DNA from: Nodularia sphaerocarpa UHCC 0038
GTDB taxonomy: Bacteria; Cyanobacteriota; Cyanobacteriia; Cyanobacteriales; Nostocaceae
Reading direction: 5' to 3'
Length of the DNA stretch: 64,000 nucleotides
Assembly (NCBI RefSeq): GCF_022376295.1
Contig: NZ_CP060140.1
Coordinates: 3,414,356-3,478,355, forward strand
In this document: positions 16,986 through 24,880 of the stretch, piece by piece
Layout of the letters: each line of letters starts with the position of its first letter
Position numbering within the stretch: position 1 is the first letter of the stretch
Program-made: the position numbers and the translations under genes
Notes under the pieces: generated by a model
The model's database searches: none
What the model saw: only the letters and a program-made list of their open reading frames with translations
Told to the model about the DNA's origin: nothing

Positions 16986-18509
16986 ATGAATCCTCAAAAG
17001 AGTCAAAAATTTGCTTGGTTGGGAAACGCTTTAGCCTTCATTGAATATGTGGGAAATAAACTCCCCGACCCACTGACGATATTTTTCCTATTATCTTTAA
17101 TGGTAATTGTCGTCAGTGCGATCGCCTCTGCTGCAAATCTCTCTGTCGTCCACCCCGGAAACGGTGAAACCATCGTTGCAGTATCTTTACTTACCCCTGA
17201 AGGTATCCGCCGTATTTTCACCTCTGCTGTCAAAAACTTTACCGATTTTCCCCCTCTGGGGGTTGTGCTGGTAGCTATGTTAGGCGTAGGCGTTGCCGAA
17301 TACGCTGGTTTAATTTCCGCATTACTACGGAAAATAGTGTTGATTGCTCCTAGTAAATTTATTTGTCCCGTGGTGGTATTTGCCGGGATCATGGCAAACA
17401 TTGCGGCTGATGCTGGTTTAGTGGTACTTGTACCCCTGGGCGCAATTATCTTTTTAGCATTTCGACGGCATCCTTTAGCTGGGTTAGCTGCGGCTTTTGC
17501 GGGGGTTTCTGGTGGTTTTAGTGCAAATTTACTCATTACCTCACTTGACCCGTTGCTGGCTGGATTAACCCAAAGTGCAGCCGAATTAATTAATCCTAGT
17601 TATCAACTGAATGCTACCGCCAATTATTATTTCATGGCAGTTTCCACCTTTTTAATTACTGCAATTGGTTGGTTTGTCACAGAAAAAATTGTGGAACCAA
17701 GATTGGGTAATTATGTCGGAGAAGTTGATTTTGAAATGTCACAACTCAGCGCATCTGAAAATAAAGGTTTACGCTGGGCTGGTTATAGTTTATTAGCATT
17801 CCTGGCATTTTTACTGGTCATGGTTTTACCACCCCAAGGAATTTTAAGACATCCAGAAACTTTTACCATTATTCCTTCACCTTTTCTGGATAGTATTGTG
17901 TTTATCATTGCCTTGGCTTTTCTGATTCCAGGAATTTTTTATGGTAAGGTTGCCGGCACTATTCAAAATGATAAAGATGTTGCTAAAGCCTTGAGTAATT
18001 CTATGAGTACTATGGGATATTATATCGTTTTAGCATTCATTGCGGCTCAATTTATTGCCTATTTTAGCTGGAGTAATTTGGGCGCGATTATGTCGATAAA
18101 TGGGGCAGATTTTCTCAAGTCTACAGGTATTACTGGCGCACCATTATTAATATTATTTATTTTAGTTAGTATGTTGCTGAATTTATTTGTGGGTTCAGCT
18201 TCGGCAAAGTGGGCTATTATGGCTCCTGTGTTTGTACCAATGTTTATGTTGATGGGTTATTCTCCTGAGTTAACTCAAGCTGCATACCGCATTGGTGATT
18301 CTACTACTAATATTATTACGCCATTAATGCCTTATTTTCCTTTGGTGGTGGCTTTTGGGCAGAAGTATGATAAAAATTTAGGCATGGGGACGTTGATAGC
18401 TATGATGTTACCTTATGCGATCGCTTTTTTGTTGGGGTGGTCTATTCTATTAATTATCTGGTTTGTTTTGGGTTTACCTCTTGGCCCTGGGGCTTTGATG
18501 AGGATTTAA
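16986..18509 (+). CDS. AbgT family transporter
   Basis: 507 aa with about 10-12 hydrophobic segments. The N terminus NALAFIEYVGNKLPDPLTIF, and internal GVAEYAGLISALLRK, ANIAADAGLVVLVPLGA, SGGFSANLLI, GSASAKWAIMAPVFVPM and GDSTTNIITPLMPYFPLV are hallmarks of the AbgT family (p-aminobenzoyl-glutamate importers such as E. coli AbgT and antimetabolite exporters such as MtrF). It is located in the inner membrane. Its position before an AtzG/AtzE-like amidohydrolase suggests the imported or exported compound is an amide processed by that enzyme (inference). Confidence 0.92.
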   Translation: MNPQKSQKFAWLGNALAFIEYVGNKLPDPLTIFFLLSLMVIVVSAIASAANLSVVHPGNGETIVAVSLLTPEGIRRIFTSAVKNFTDFPPLGVVLVAMLGVGVAEYAGLISALLRKIVLIAPSKFICPVVVFAGIMANIAADAGLVVLVPLGAIIFLAFRRHPLAGLAAAFAGVSGGFSANLLITSLDPLLAGLTQSAAELINPSYQLNATANYYFMAVSTFLITAIGWFVTEKIVEPRLGNYVGEVDFEMSQLSASENKGLRWAGYSLLAFLAFLLVMVLPPQGILRHPETFTIIPSPFLDSIVFIIALAFLIPGIFYGKVAGTIQNDKDVAKALSNSMSTMGYYIVLAFIAAQFIAYFSWSNLGAIMSINGADFLKSTGITGAPLLILFILVSMLLNLFVGSASAKWAIMAPVFVPMFMLMGYSPELTQAAYRIGDSTTNIITPLMPYFPLVVAFGQKYDKNLGMGTLIAMMLPYAIAFLLGWSILLIIWFVLGLPLGPGALMRI

Positions 18510-18557
18510 CCATTGATTTATTTCACGCAGAGGCGCAGAGAACGCAGAGGAGGAGAA

Positions 18558-18725
18558 ATGAGGAGTTATGTTGAGGAAATGGCTTTGCTGTTGGGGTTAC
18601 AGCTTGGGGATGAATATGTTGATGGGGTGGTGCAGAATTTTGAGATAATTAAGGCGATCGCTCAATTAGTGAATGAGTTTCCTTTACCGGAAGATGTTGA
18701 ACCTGCAACAATTTTTGAACCATGA
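18558..18725 (+). CDS. AtzG-like small subunit (DUF4089)
   Basis: 55 aa; ATG preceded by GAGGAGG. The sequence YVEEMALLLGLQLGDEYVDG VVQNFEIIKAIAQLV-like helical pair followed by FPLPEDVEPATIFEP matches the small DUF4089/AtzG family, structurally like GatC, that scaffolds AtzE. Its stop overlaps the start of the amidase gene (ATGA), so the two are translationally coupled. The in-frame longer version from 18513 starts inside a dispersed repeat and is rejected. Confidence 0.85.
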   Translation: MRSYVEEMALLLGLQLGDEYVDGVVQNFEIIKAIAQLVNEFPLPEDVEPATIFEP

Positions 18726-20101
18726 ATGATGCTGTATCCATTGCTGCTGCTGTGCGTACGGGCGAAGTTAGCGCGGTGGAAGTTACTAAAGCTGCTTTAG
18801 CAAAAATTACTGCACACAATCCTCAACTCAACTGTTTTACATCTGTGACTGCGGAAACTGCTTTAATAGATGCAGCTAAAATTGATCGGAAAATTGCTCA
18901 AGGTAAAAATCCCGGTGCTTTGGCTGGTGTACCTTTTGCGGTGAAAAATCTCTATGATATCGCTGGTTTAACAACTCTGGCGGGGTCGAAAATTAATGCC
19001 GAAAATCCCCCAGCTAGCCAAGACGCGACAGCAGTAGCGAAGTTAAAACAAGCCGGTGCGATACTGGTAGGCGCTTTAAATATGGATGAGTACGCCTATG
19101 GCTTTGTTACAGAAAATTCTCATTATGGTGCTACTCACAACCCCCACGATTTACAACGCATAGCTGGTGGTTCCTCTGGTGGTTCGGCTGCGGCTGTAGC
19201 GGCGGGTTTAGTCCCCCTGACGCTGGGTTCTGATACGAATGGTTCAATTCGGGTTCCGGCGGCTTTGTGTGGCGTGTTGGGCTTTAAACCGACTTATGGG
19301 CGCTTGTCTCGTGCTGGGGTGGCTTTATTTTCTAGCAGTCTTGACCATGTTGGTACTTTTGCTCGTTCGGTAGAAGATATTGCTACTGCTTTTGATCTGC
19401 TGCAAGGTGAAGATGAGCGTGATCCTGTTTGTACAAAACGCTCTCCCGAATTATGTGTACCACAATTCTATCAAGATATTGCTGATCTGAGAATAGCGAT
19501 CGCAAATGATTATTTTACTCAAGGTGCATCACCAGAAGCTTTAGCCGCAGTACAAAAAGTAGCAGAGGCTTTAAGTGTAACTGACTATGTAACCATCCCC
19601 GAAGCCCACCGCGCCAGAGCGGCAGCCTTTGTGATTACGGCTAGTGAAGGCGCAAATCTGCATTTAGAGTCATTAAAATCGCGTCCCCAGGATTTTGACC
19701 CCGCTACACGCGATCGCTTTTTGGCAGGGGCATTAATACCGAGTAGTTGGTACATACAAGCACAACGGTTTAGAAAGTGGTATGGCGATCGCCTGCGAGA
19801 AATCTGGCAAAATGTAGATATAATTCTCGCCCCCACAACACCGATTTCTGCACCGCTAATTGGTCAAAAAACCATGATTTTAGATGGTGAAGAAATTCCG
19901 GTGCGTCCTCATTTGGGATTATTCACACAACCATTATCCTTCATTGGCTTACCTGTTTTATCAGTACCAGTTCAGCGACCAAATGCTTTACCTTTAGGTG
20001 TGCAATTAATTGCTGCACCCTATAATGAAGCTGTAATTTTACGAGTTGCGGCTGTTTTAGAATCTCAAGGTGTGATTTCTGCAAAAGTAGCCCTTGGCTA
20101 A
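18722..20101 (+). CDS. AtzE-like amidohydrolase (amidase signature family)
   Basis: 459 aa. The amidase-signature triad is visible: Lys in FAVKNLYD, cis-Ser in GGSSGGSAAAVAAG and the nucleophile Ser in SDTNGSIRVPAALCG. Length and the coupled AtzG-like partner point to the AtzE/1-carboxybiuret hydrolase group rather than GatA, but the substrate in this organism is unknown; many non-triazine-degrading bacteria carry AtzEG. Residues about 330-364 (DNA 19709-19814) are duplicated as a gene fragment at 22371-22476. Confidence 0.9.
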   Translation: MNDAVSIAAAVRTGEVSAVEVTKAALAKITAHNPQLNCFTSVTAETALIDAAKIDRKIAQGKNPGALAGVPFAVKNLYDIAGLTTLAGSKINAENPPASQDATAVAKLKQAGAILVGALNMDEYAYGFVTENSHYGATHNPHDLQRIAGGSSGGSAAAVAAGLVPLTLGSDTNGSIRVPAALCGVLGFKPTYGRLSRAGVALFSSSLDHVGTFARSVEDIATAFDLLQGEDERDPVCTKRSPELCVPQFYQDIADLRIAIANDYFTQGASPEALAAVQKVAEALSVTDYVTIPEAHRARAAAFVITASEGANLHLESLKSRPQDFDPATRDRFLAGALIPSSWYIQAQRFRKWYGDRLREIWQNVDIILAPTTPISAPLIGQKTMILDGEEIPVRPHLGLFTQPLSFIGLPVLSVPVQRPNALPLGVQLIAAPYNEAVILRVAAVLESQGVISAKVALG

Positions 20102-20138
20102 TAAATTTATTTTCTCTCTTACAAATAAAAATATAAGA

Positions 20139-21047
20139 CTATGTTTCTGTTAAAAGGCTATTTGCTCTTCTAATTTGTTCTGATTGTGCTTCTAAACCTT
20201 TTAGGCTTCGCCTTAATTTTGCTAGTTTTTCAGGTTCGCTTTCTAAGCTAATTAATCGGCGAATGTTACGCATTTGCAGATGCTGACGGTTGGGAACTCT
20301 TAACTCACCACTCTGGGTAGTAATTACACCAGTTACTTCATATGACTTTTTGCCAATATAATGCTTTTCTTTCTTCTTGTTACTACGTAATCCATAGCGT
20401 TTAAATTGCTTTTTTACTTGCCAAATTAATTCCCCAGGAACGTGTTCACCTGAAATTGTCACATCATCCATATAGACAGTCAGGATACAATTGTTAGGCT
20501 CAACAATTCTGTTAATCTCTTCCCACATATCTATATGTGAAAAATAAGAAAGTATAGGGCTTGATGGGCTTCCAGTTGGTAGATGATCTTTGAAAGTTGA
20601 GAGCTTAGTGAGAATACCAGCGATATCTGGAGAGCATTTCATCTGTTTGTGAAAGAACCAATAAATACGCCTAGCTGGTGTTGAAGTAAAGTATTTCTCA
20701 ATGTCAAGAATCCTTAATTCTTTAGCATTTACATGAGCTTTAGCATTACTAATGTAGGAACGCCCTTTTCCAGGGGAATGTATGTAGTTTGGAAGTTTAA
20801 TTCGCTTCAGAAGTTCTTCAATCCGTTTTTGGACAAGTTTTAAGGGTAGTTTTGGCTGTTCTATCCGACGGGATTTTCTTCTTCCTGGATTAAATGTGTC
20901 CCGCTCTACATACAAATCCTCTGTGCAGGTAAGACATTTGAGCTTACTTTGACTAATGTGCAGGAGTTCTGCAAGTTTTGCTTTAGATTTCAAACAGTAA
21001 AAAGGTGACTGATCTAATTCATATCTTGCATATTTACTCTTCTGCAT
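20139..21047 (-). CDS. Retron-type reverse transcriptase
   Basis: 302 aa from the ATG at 21047, which overlaps the end of the XRE gene by 14 bp (a longer frame from 21071 is possible). Retron hallmarks are all present: NAKAH at residues 101-105 (the NAxxH motif), motif A LDIEKYF (114-120), LPTGSPSSPILS (156-167), catalytic YMDD (192-195) and the VTG motif (238-240). No maturase, protease or integrase domain, and the length is typical of retron RTs. It would reverse transcribe the msd part of the RNA encoded about 0.5 kb upstream, leaving an RNA-DNA hybrid. Retrons are anti-phage systems; here the likely accessory proteins are the XRE protein and the small peptide. Confidence 0.92.
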   Translation of the reverse strand: MQKSKYARYELDQSPFYCLKSKAKLAELLHISQSKLKCLTCTEDLYVERDTFNPGRRKSRRIEQPKLPLKLVQKRIEELLKRIKLPNYIHSPGKGRSYISNAKAHVNAKELRILDIEKYFTSTPARRIYWFFHKQMKCSPDIAGILTKLSTFKDHLPTGSPSSPILSYFSHIDMWEEINRIVEPNNCILTVYMDDVTISGEHVPGELIWQVKKQFKRYGLRSNKKKEKHYIGKKSYEVTGVITTQSGELRVPNRQHLQMRNIRRLISLESEPEKLAKLRRSLKGLEAQSEQIRRANSLLTET

Positions 21048-21342
21048 AAGAATGACCAGACCTTTCAGCAATAAAGTTTAGGATGGCGAGAATTTTAGAG
21101 GATACAAATGTCCTCAGCTTCTCTGTTTTGACATCCTTATTCAAGCTTTCCGAGAAAAACATAATGGAGGATGCTGGTATATCAAACAACTCTGAGTATC
21201 GGTTCAGTAAGTCAAGTGTTGGAGTTTTTTTTCCCGATTCAATTTCCGAGAGATATGACTTGGATATTCCTAGTTTTTCCGCAAGCTCTTTCTGTGTTAG
21301 GTCATAAAATACCCTGATCAACCTTAGAGCTTCATTGAGCAT
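21034..21342 (-). CDS. XRE-family helix-turn-helix protein of the retron locus
   Basis: 102 aa from the ATG at 21342, which has AGGAGGT 6 nt upstream; longer frames from 21423 are rejected. Residues about 6-60 are a classic HTH_3 domain (LTQKELAEKLGISKSYLSEI ESGKKTPTLDLL). The C-terminal 40 residues (SSKILAILNFIAERSG) are helical and may dimerise. Coupled to the RT gene by a 14-bp overlap. Likely represses the locus or acts as antitoxin to the small peptide upstream; both are inferences. Retrons with HTH accessory proteins are a recognised class. Confidence 0.9.
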   Translation of the reverse strand: MLNEALRLIRVFYDLTQKELAEKLGISKSYLSEIESGKKTPTLDLLNRYSELFDIPASSIMFFSESLNKDVKTEKLRTFVSSKILAILNFIAERSGHSYAEE

Positions 21343-21403
21343 ATCTAACCTCCTTTGGCTAGAGAGAGGTTTTTTTAAAGGGTTGTATGGAAGAGTTAGC
21401 AGT

Positions 21404-21568
21404 CTACTCCTGCAAAAGCTCAATCAGCCACTTCAATAACTTGAAGATGATCGGACCGAATTGAAATAGCAGACGGAGCGTTTGGGGTTTGCGGAGCCAC
21501 TTTAGCCACCGCATATATTGACGCTTTTTAGACTGCTCCTGCTGTTTGTTAGGTTTTTTATTAACCAT
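21404..21568 (-). CDS. Small cationic hydrophobic peptide in the retron locus
   Basis: 54 aa from the ATG at 21568, preceded by AGAAGGAGAG at good spacing; the longer start at 21604 lies inside the retron RNA and is rejected. Residues 1-24 are very basic (KKPNKQQEQSKKRQYMR). Residues about 30-52 (TLRLLFQFGPIIFKLLKWLI) are a hydrophobic amphipathic helix with a central Gly-Pro. This resembles small membrane-active toxins. It starts 28 nt after the retron RNA and ends 61 nt before the XRE gene. I infer a toxin/effector held by the XRE-RT-msDNA complex; no sequence family is recognised. Confidence 0.7.
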   Translation of the reverse strand: MVNKKPNKQQEQSKKRQYMRWLKWLRKPQTLRLLFQFGPIIFKLLKWLIELLQE

Positions 21569-21595
21569 TAGAGACTCTCCTTCTATGAGGGTGTT

Positions 21596-21716
21596 TGCAC
21601 TCACTCACATCGAATGAGTGTTGCCTCAAACAAACCCGGAGAACAGCAGTTTTAACTTTCCTCATACACAGCGCAGCTAATTTGCCTGGGCTGCGCTCGT
21701 GCGCTGAGTGATTGCA
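21596..21716 (-). ncRNA. Retron msr-msd RNA (candidate)
   Basis: Read on the minus strand, a 12-nt a1 arm (21716-21705, TGCAATCACTCA) pairs with an a2 arm (21607-21596, TGAGTGAGTGCA) at 11 of 12 positions, enclosing 97 nt. The G right after a1 (21704) is a natural branch-point candidate. A perfect 8-bp hairpin with a 12-nt loop (21697-21690 with 21677-21670) follows as an msr stem. The msd stem is less clear: a weak stem around TGTTCTC/GAG..AACA and a competing hairpin CACTCA/TGAGTG at the a2 border. The location upstream of the accessory genes and RT fits a retron; exact msd ends are uncertain. Confidence 0.75.
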
Positions 21717-22091
21717 GTGTAATTAATTCTTTAGTTACTACCTGAGATACAGCAGATTGCATGATAATTTACAATTACTTTTATTCTCAGATGCTTTCTA
21801 AAGTGCATTGACACTGTTTTTTTCAGCAAACACCGCAGAAGATGATTTATCATCTTCCTCGAATCAAAATAATGATCCAGTGAGTGGCAACTGTCTCTTT
21901 TAACCTAACTGAACCTAATGTAACACAAATAATCGCTATCAGCGAACTTTCTTATAAAATTTTGGCATCAGGATTTAGACAAATAGCAAAAACGCGATCA
22001 TCCGCTAACAGCATTGAGATGTTTGAGTTATGTCCAACAAATTGAAAAATTGTGTTTTAGACTTTCTCTCTTTAAGGTTCTTGGCAGTATT
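21717..22091. other. Intergenic region upstream of the retron RNA
   Basis: AT-rich. The retron promoter should lie here, reading leftward, but I cannot assign -35/-10 boxes with confidence. No gene is supported. Confidence 0.4.
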
Positions 22092-22370
22092 TCACTCTCT
22101 TGGCTGGCTCGTCTCCTTCCCATAATCGGGCAGATGGTGATCACAGCAATTGTGTTTCGCCTCTGGAACTGGATCATATCTACCAGGATGGAAGGGATGA
22201 CAACGCAAAATCCGCCGAGTCTCCATCCAGCCACCGCGCCAAATGCCAAATCGCTCAATGGCTTCAATAGCATACATTGAACAAGTGGGTTGAAAGCGAC
22301 AAGTCGGGGGAAACAGGGGCGAAATAAACATTCTGTAACCTTTAATCAACCAAATAAATAATACTTTCAT
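22092..22370 (-). CDS. yidD: YidD-like membrane protein insertion factor, copy 1
   Basis: 92 aa. IWLIKGYRMFISPLFPPTCR, FQPTCSMYAIEAIERFG and RILRCHPFHPGRYDPVP are the YidD (UPF0161) signature with its conserved cysteines. YidD assists YidC/Sec insertion at the inner face of the membrane. A second copy lies at 28039-28326, with about 92% DNA identity over about 250 bp. The shared block ends at a HIP1 site (CATCGCGATCGC) just upstream of the start codon. The C-terminal tails after YDPVPEA differ between copies and look non-conserved. Confidence 0.88.
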   Translation of the reverse strand: MKVLFIWLIKGYRMFISPLFPPTCRFQPTCSMYAIEAIERFGIWRGGWMETRRILRCHPFHPGRYDPVPEAKHNCCDHHLPDYGKETSQPRE

Positions 22371-22476
22371 CGCGATCGCTTTTTGGCGGGGGCGTTAATA
22401 CCGGGTAGTTGGTACATACAAGCACAACGGTTTAGGAGTTGGCATGGCGATCGCCTCCGGGAAATCTGGCAAAATG
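22371..22476 (+). pseudogene. 106-bp amidase gene fragment
   Basis: Matches 19709-19814 inside the AtzE-like gene at about 88% identity with no gaps (LIPGSWYIQAQRF...WHGDRLREIWQN in the same frame). It starts exactly at a HIP1 octamer (CGCGATCGC) also present in the source gene. Not expressed as a functional gene. Confidence 0.85.
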
Positions 22477-22480
22477 ATGA

Positions 22481-22801
22481 CTATTTTAGTTGTTCTAGGC
22501 TGTCGCGCACCTCAACCAAGTGGTTGTTAAACACCTCCAAAGCCGCATCTAGAATTTTAAAAATAGCTACATCTCTGATGGAGTAAAAAACATAGTTCCC
22601 CTGCTTACGACTTGTAACCAAATTACGACTACGCAGAACTGCTAATTGCTGAGAAACCGAAGAAGGCTCTAACTCCAGCCATTCAGCAATGTAGTTGACG
22701 CTTTGTTCACCAGTTCGGAGTGTGTCTAGGATCTGGATTCGCACAGGATTAGATAACACCTTGAAAAGATCCGCTTTAAAATAACTCGGCTTAAATACCA
22801 T
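22481..22801 (-). CDS. ArsR-type transcriptional regulator, copy 1
   Basis: 106 aa. Winged-helix ArsR fold: FKADLFKVLSNPVRIQILDT, EWLELEPSSVSQQLAVLRSR (recognition helix) and GNYVFYSIRD (wing). The metal-binding CxC motif of classical ArsR/SmtB sensors is absent. It is about 78% identical to the protein at 24511-24831, which precedes the SulP gene. The amidase fragment abuts its 3' end. Confidence 0.88.
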   Translation of the reverse strand: MVFKPSYFKADLFKVLSNPVRIQILDTLRTGEQSVNYIAEWLELEPSSVSQQLAVLRSRNLVTSRKQGNYVFYSIRDVAIFKILDAALEVFNNHLVEVRDSLEQLK

Positions 22802-22981
22802 CTAAGTATTTTTGTATCTTCCAACTTTTTCAGCTAATTTAACATTTATCTTCTGCTTCAGCAAATGACTACCTGAGTCACCGAAAAGCCTACAGAATAA
22901 ATGCGGGCGTATTGCAATACGCCCCTCTTGATTTCTGCCTTGCGGTACTACCAAGACAAATATTCAATTATTTAAACATCT

Positions 22982-23860
22982 TTATAGCTCTTTTAATAAA
23001 CTATTTGCATTCTGGCAGATGTCTTTAATTAGTCTACTTTTAGACGTACTTATTTCCAGTTTCCGTCCTGGAGGCTTAGAAATTGTGATAGTTCCATGCT
23101 CACGAGTAGTTAGTAATTTGTCGTTGCTACGCAATATTTTTAAGCCTTTAGCATGACTCATATATTTATTTTTCATTTCTGATGTAATCGGCAGATTGAA
23201 CTTGTTAGAAATGATCACTACATCTGGATGACAGTAATCAAAAATTTCCGGGACATAGCCACTTTCTTGTCCGTGATTAGATGCCACAAAAAAATTAACT
23301 CGCTTCAAATAATCCTGGAATAATGAATTGTTTAGAAGAGAATACCAACCTTTTTGTGTCAAATTACTGGGAAAAATTATGTCAATATCGAAGTAATTTA
23401 TAAAAGTAACTACACTCAGATTATTGTAGTCTAAAAAATCTGGATAATTATTAGAAAAGAAAGCAAAACTGATGTTACTAAATCTATGATGAATAATTTT
23501 AGCTCGATAAGAATCACTCATTAAGCTGAAAAGGTTTATTCTCCCTGTCTTGGCATTATTTCTAATCCCTAACTCTGGCAAGTTATCAGCATTGAGGGAA
23601 GGATTTTTAATCAAAAATTTAGTAGGAAATTGACTCTGAATATCATTGCCCATCAGGTAAGGAAAATCCGCTAGATTTGCGTCGCTAAGATGAGAAATAA
23701 TTAAGTGTTCCAACCCAACTAAATTACTATTCATTATATAGCTTGTGGGACGAAATCCTGTGCGTTGATTATAGCCACAGTCAATGAGTGCTGCATGATT
23801 ATTATCGGCAACAATTAATGCACAGAAACCACAATCTACATTAAAAATTTTGATTTCCAT
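22982..23860 (-). CDS. Metallo-beta-lactamase-like protein with degenerate metal site
   Basis: 292 aa, ATG preceded by AAGGACG. The start IFNVDCGFCALIVADNNHAA LIDCG, then HLIISHLSDANLADFPYLMG and the late ASNHGQESGYVPEIFDYCHP DVVIIS resemble ComEC-type MBL-fold hydrolases (compare SHPDxDH and VSHHGS). The canonical HxHxDH is HLSDAN here, so most metal ligands are lost. No signal peptide. It follows the 19-residue-repeat gene by 108 bp on the same strand, so they are probably co-transcribed. Catalysis is doubtful; a binding role is possible. Confidence 0.6.
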   Translation of the reverse strand: MEIKIFNVDCGFCALIVADNNHAALIDCGYNQRTGFRPTSYIMNSNLVGLEHLIISHLSDANLADFPYLMGNDIQSQFPTKFLIKNPSLNADNLPELGIRNNAKTGRINLFSLMSDSYRAKIIHHRFSNISFAFFSNNYPDFLDYNNLSVVTFINYFDIDIIFPSNLTQKGWYSLLNNSLFQDYLKRVNFFVASNHGQESGYVPEIFDYCHPDVVIISNKFNLPITSEMKNKYMSHAKGLKILRSNDKLLTTREHGTITISKPPGRKLEISTSKSRLIKDICQNANSLLKEL

Positions 23861-23968
23861 TTTACGTCCTTCGATGAAAAATATTACCTGATTTACTCAG
23901 ATAGCTAATTGTGACTGCAAACTATCAAAGCCACTAAATAATTAAAGCTATAGGAAGATATTTTGAGT

Positions 23969-24328
23969 CTAATCTAGAAAAACCATCAAATTATCAGTAT
24001 CATGAATGGTATTTGCAGCCACTGGACGATTTCCCGCGATGGAGTGAGTTGCAGAAATTGCTAAAGAACTAGAAGTGATGGGACGTATCCCACAAACATT
24101 CATGCTATAAACCACATCTAATGTATGAGTACCAATGGGACGAATACCCATAACATTCATCGTCTTCGCAACTTTGAGGTTACTAGCACCAATGGGACGT
24201 ATACCTGCACTGGAGAATGTTCTCACAATTGCTATGTCTTTAATAGCTGGTGTTTGCAGAACTTCGGGCTTGTTTGATGATTCTAGCGGCACTGCTGTGA
24301 TATCGCTCTGATAATCTTTTACTTCCAC
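23969..24328 (-). CDS. Protein with four 19-residue GIRPI repeats
   Basis: 119 aa from a GTG preceded by GAAGGAAAAC. Residues about 37-112 consist of four exact 19-residue units: FSSAGIRPIGASNLKVAKT, MNVMGIRPIGTHTLDVVYS, MNVCGIRPITSSSLAISAT, HSIAGNRPVAANTIHDTDN. The conserved core is G-[IN]-R-P-[IV] at positions 5-9 with a small/polar centre and a hydrophobic at position 14. No signal peptide or transmembrane segment. The regular period suggests a stacked solenoid or a multi-site binding protein. Probable operon with the MBL-like gene. I cannot name a family. Confidence 0.75.
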   Translation of the reverse strand: MEVKDYQSDITAVPLESSNKPEVLQTPAIKDIAIVRTFSSAGIRPIGASNLKVAKTMNVMGIRPIGTHTLDVVYSMNVCGIRPITSSSLAISATHSIAGNRPVAANTIHDTDNLMVFLD

Positions 24329-24510
24329 TGTAGTTTTCCTTCGGGATCAACCCGAAAAATTGAGATTCCGAAATTTAGCTACTAAACAACCATAGTCAGG
24401 TGCGGTTCAAAGGGTTGCTTTATACCTGAGTTGCTTACATCTTTAACTTGCTAAACCATAACATGAATGATAAAGTATATGCAAGACTTTGAAGATAGAG
24501 AGATGTTAAG

Positions 24511-24831
24511 ATGCCCTTTGAGCCTAGTTACTTCAAGGCAGACTTTTTCAAGGTTCTGTCCAACCCTGTGCGGATTCAAATTCTGGATACTCTGCGACAG
24601 GGTGAACAAAACGTGAATTACATTGCACAGTGGCTAGAAATAGATGCTTCGTCTATATCTCAGCAGTTGGGGATGCTCCGTCGGCTCAATCTGGTAACGA
24701 GTCGCAAACAAGGTAACTACGTTTTTTACTCGATTCGTGACCCGGCTATTTTCAAGGTGCTGGATGCAGCCTTGGAGGTGTTTAACAACCATCTTGTTGA
24801 GGTGCGTGAGACATTGGAACGGATGGAATAA
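24511..24831 (+). CDS. ArsR-type transcriptional regulator, copy 2
   Basis: 106 aa, same fold as the copy at 22481-22801 (FKADFFKVLSNPVRIQILDT, DASSISQQLGMLRRL). It lacks CxC or other obvious metal ligands, so it may sense something other than a metal or use C-terminal His (FNNHLVEVRE). It lies 49 bp upstream of the SulP transporter on the same strand, suggesting it controls bicarbonate/sulfate transport (inference). Confidence 0.88.
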   Translation: MPFEPSYFKADFFKVLSNPVRIQILDTLRQGEQNVNYIAQWLEIDASSISQQLGMLRRLNLVTSRKQGNYVFYSIRDPAIFKVLDAALEVFNNHLVEVRETLERME

Positions 24832-24880
24832 CACCTGCGTTTGCATCAATGAATTGTGTATAAGAGTTGAAAATGACAAT

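Noticed and set aside
20139..21716. Diversity-generating retroelement or group II intron as the source of the RT
   Set aside because: No template/variable repeat pair and no maturase domain were seen, and NAxxH and VTG motifs point to a retron.
22014..22280. Frames antisense to the yidD copies (also at 28017-28236)
   Set aside because: Mirror frames of the YidD genes, without start signals or independent conservation.
22383..22586. 67-aa plus-strand frame reading as an amidase
   Set aside because: It is the 106-bp duplicated fragment of the AtzE-like gene plus antisense of the ArsR gene; recorded as a pseudogene fragment.
24737..24880. N-terminal extension of the SulP protein
   Set aside because: It overlaps the ArsR gene in another frame and lacks SulP homology; the ATG at 24881 gives the family-typical start.
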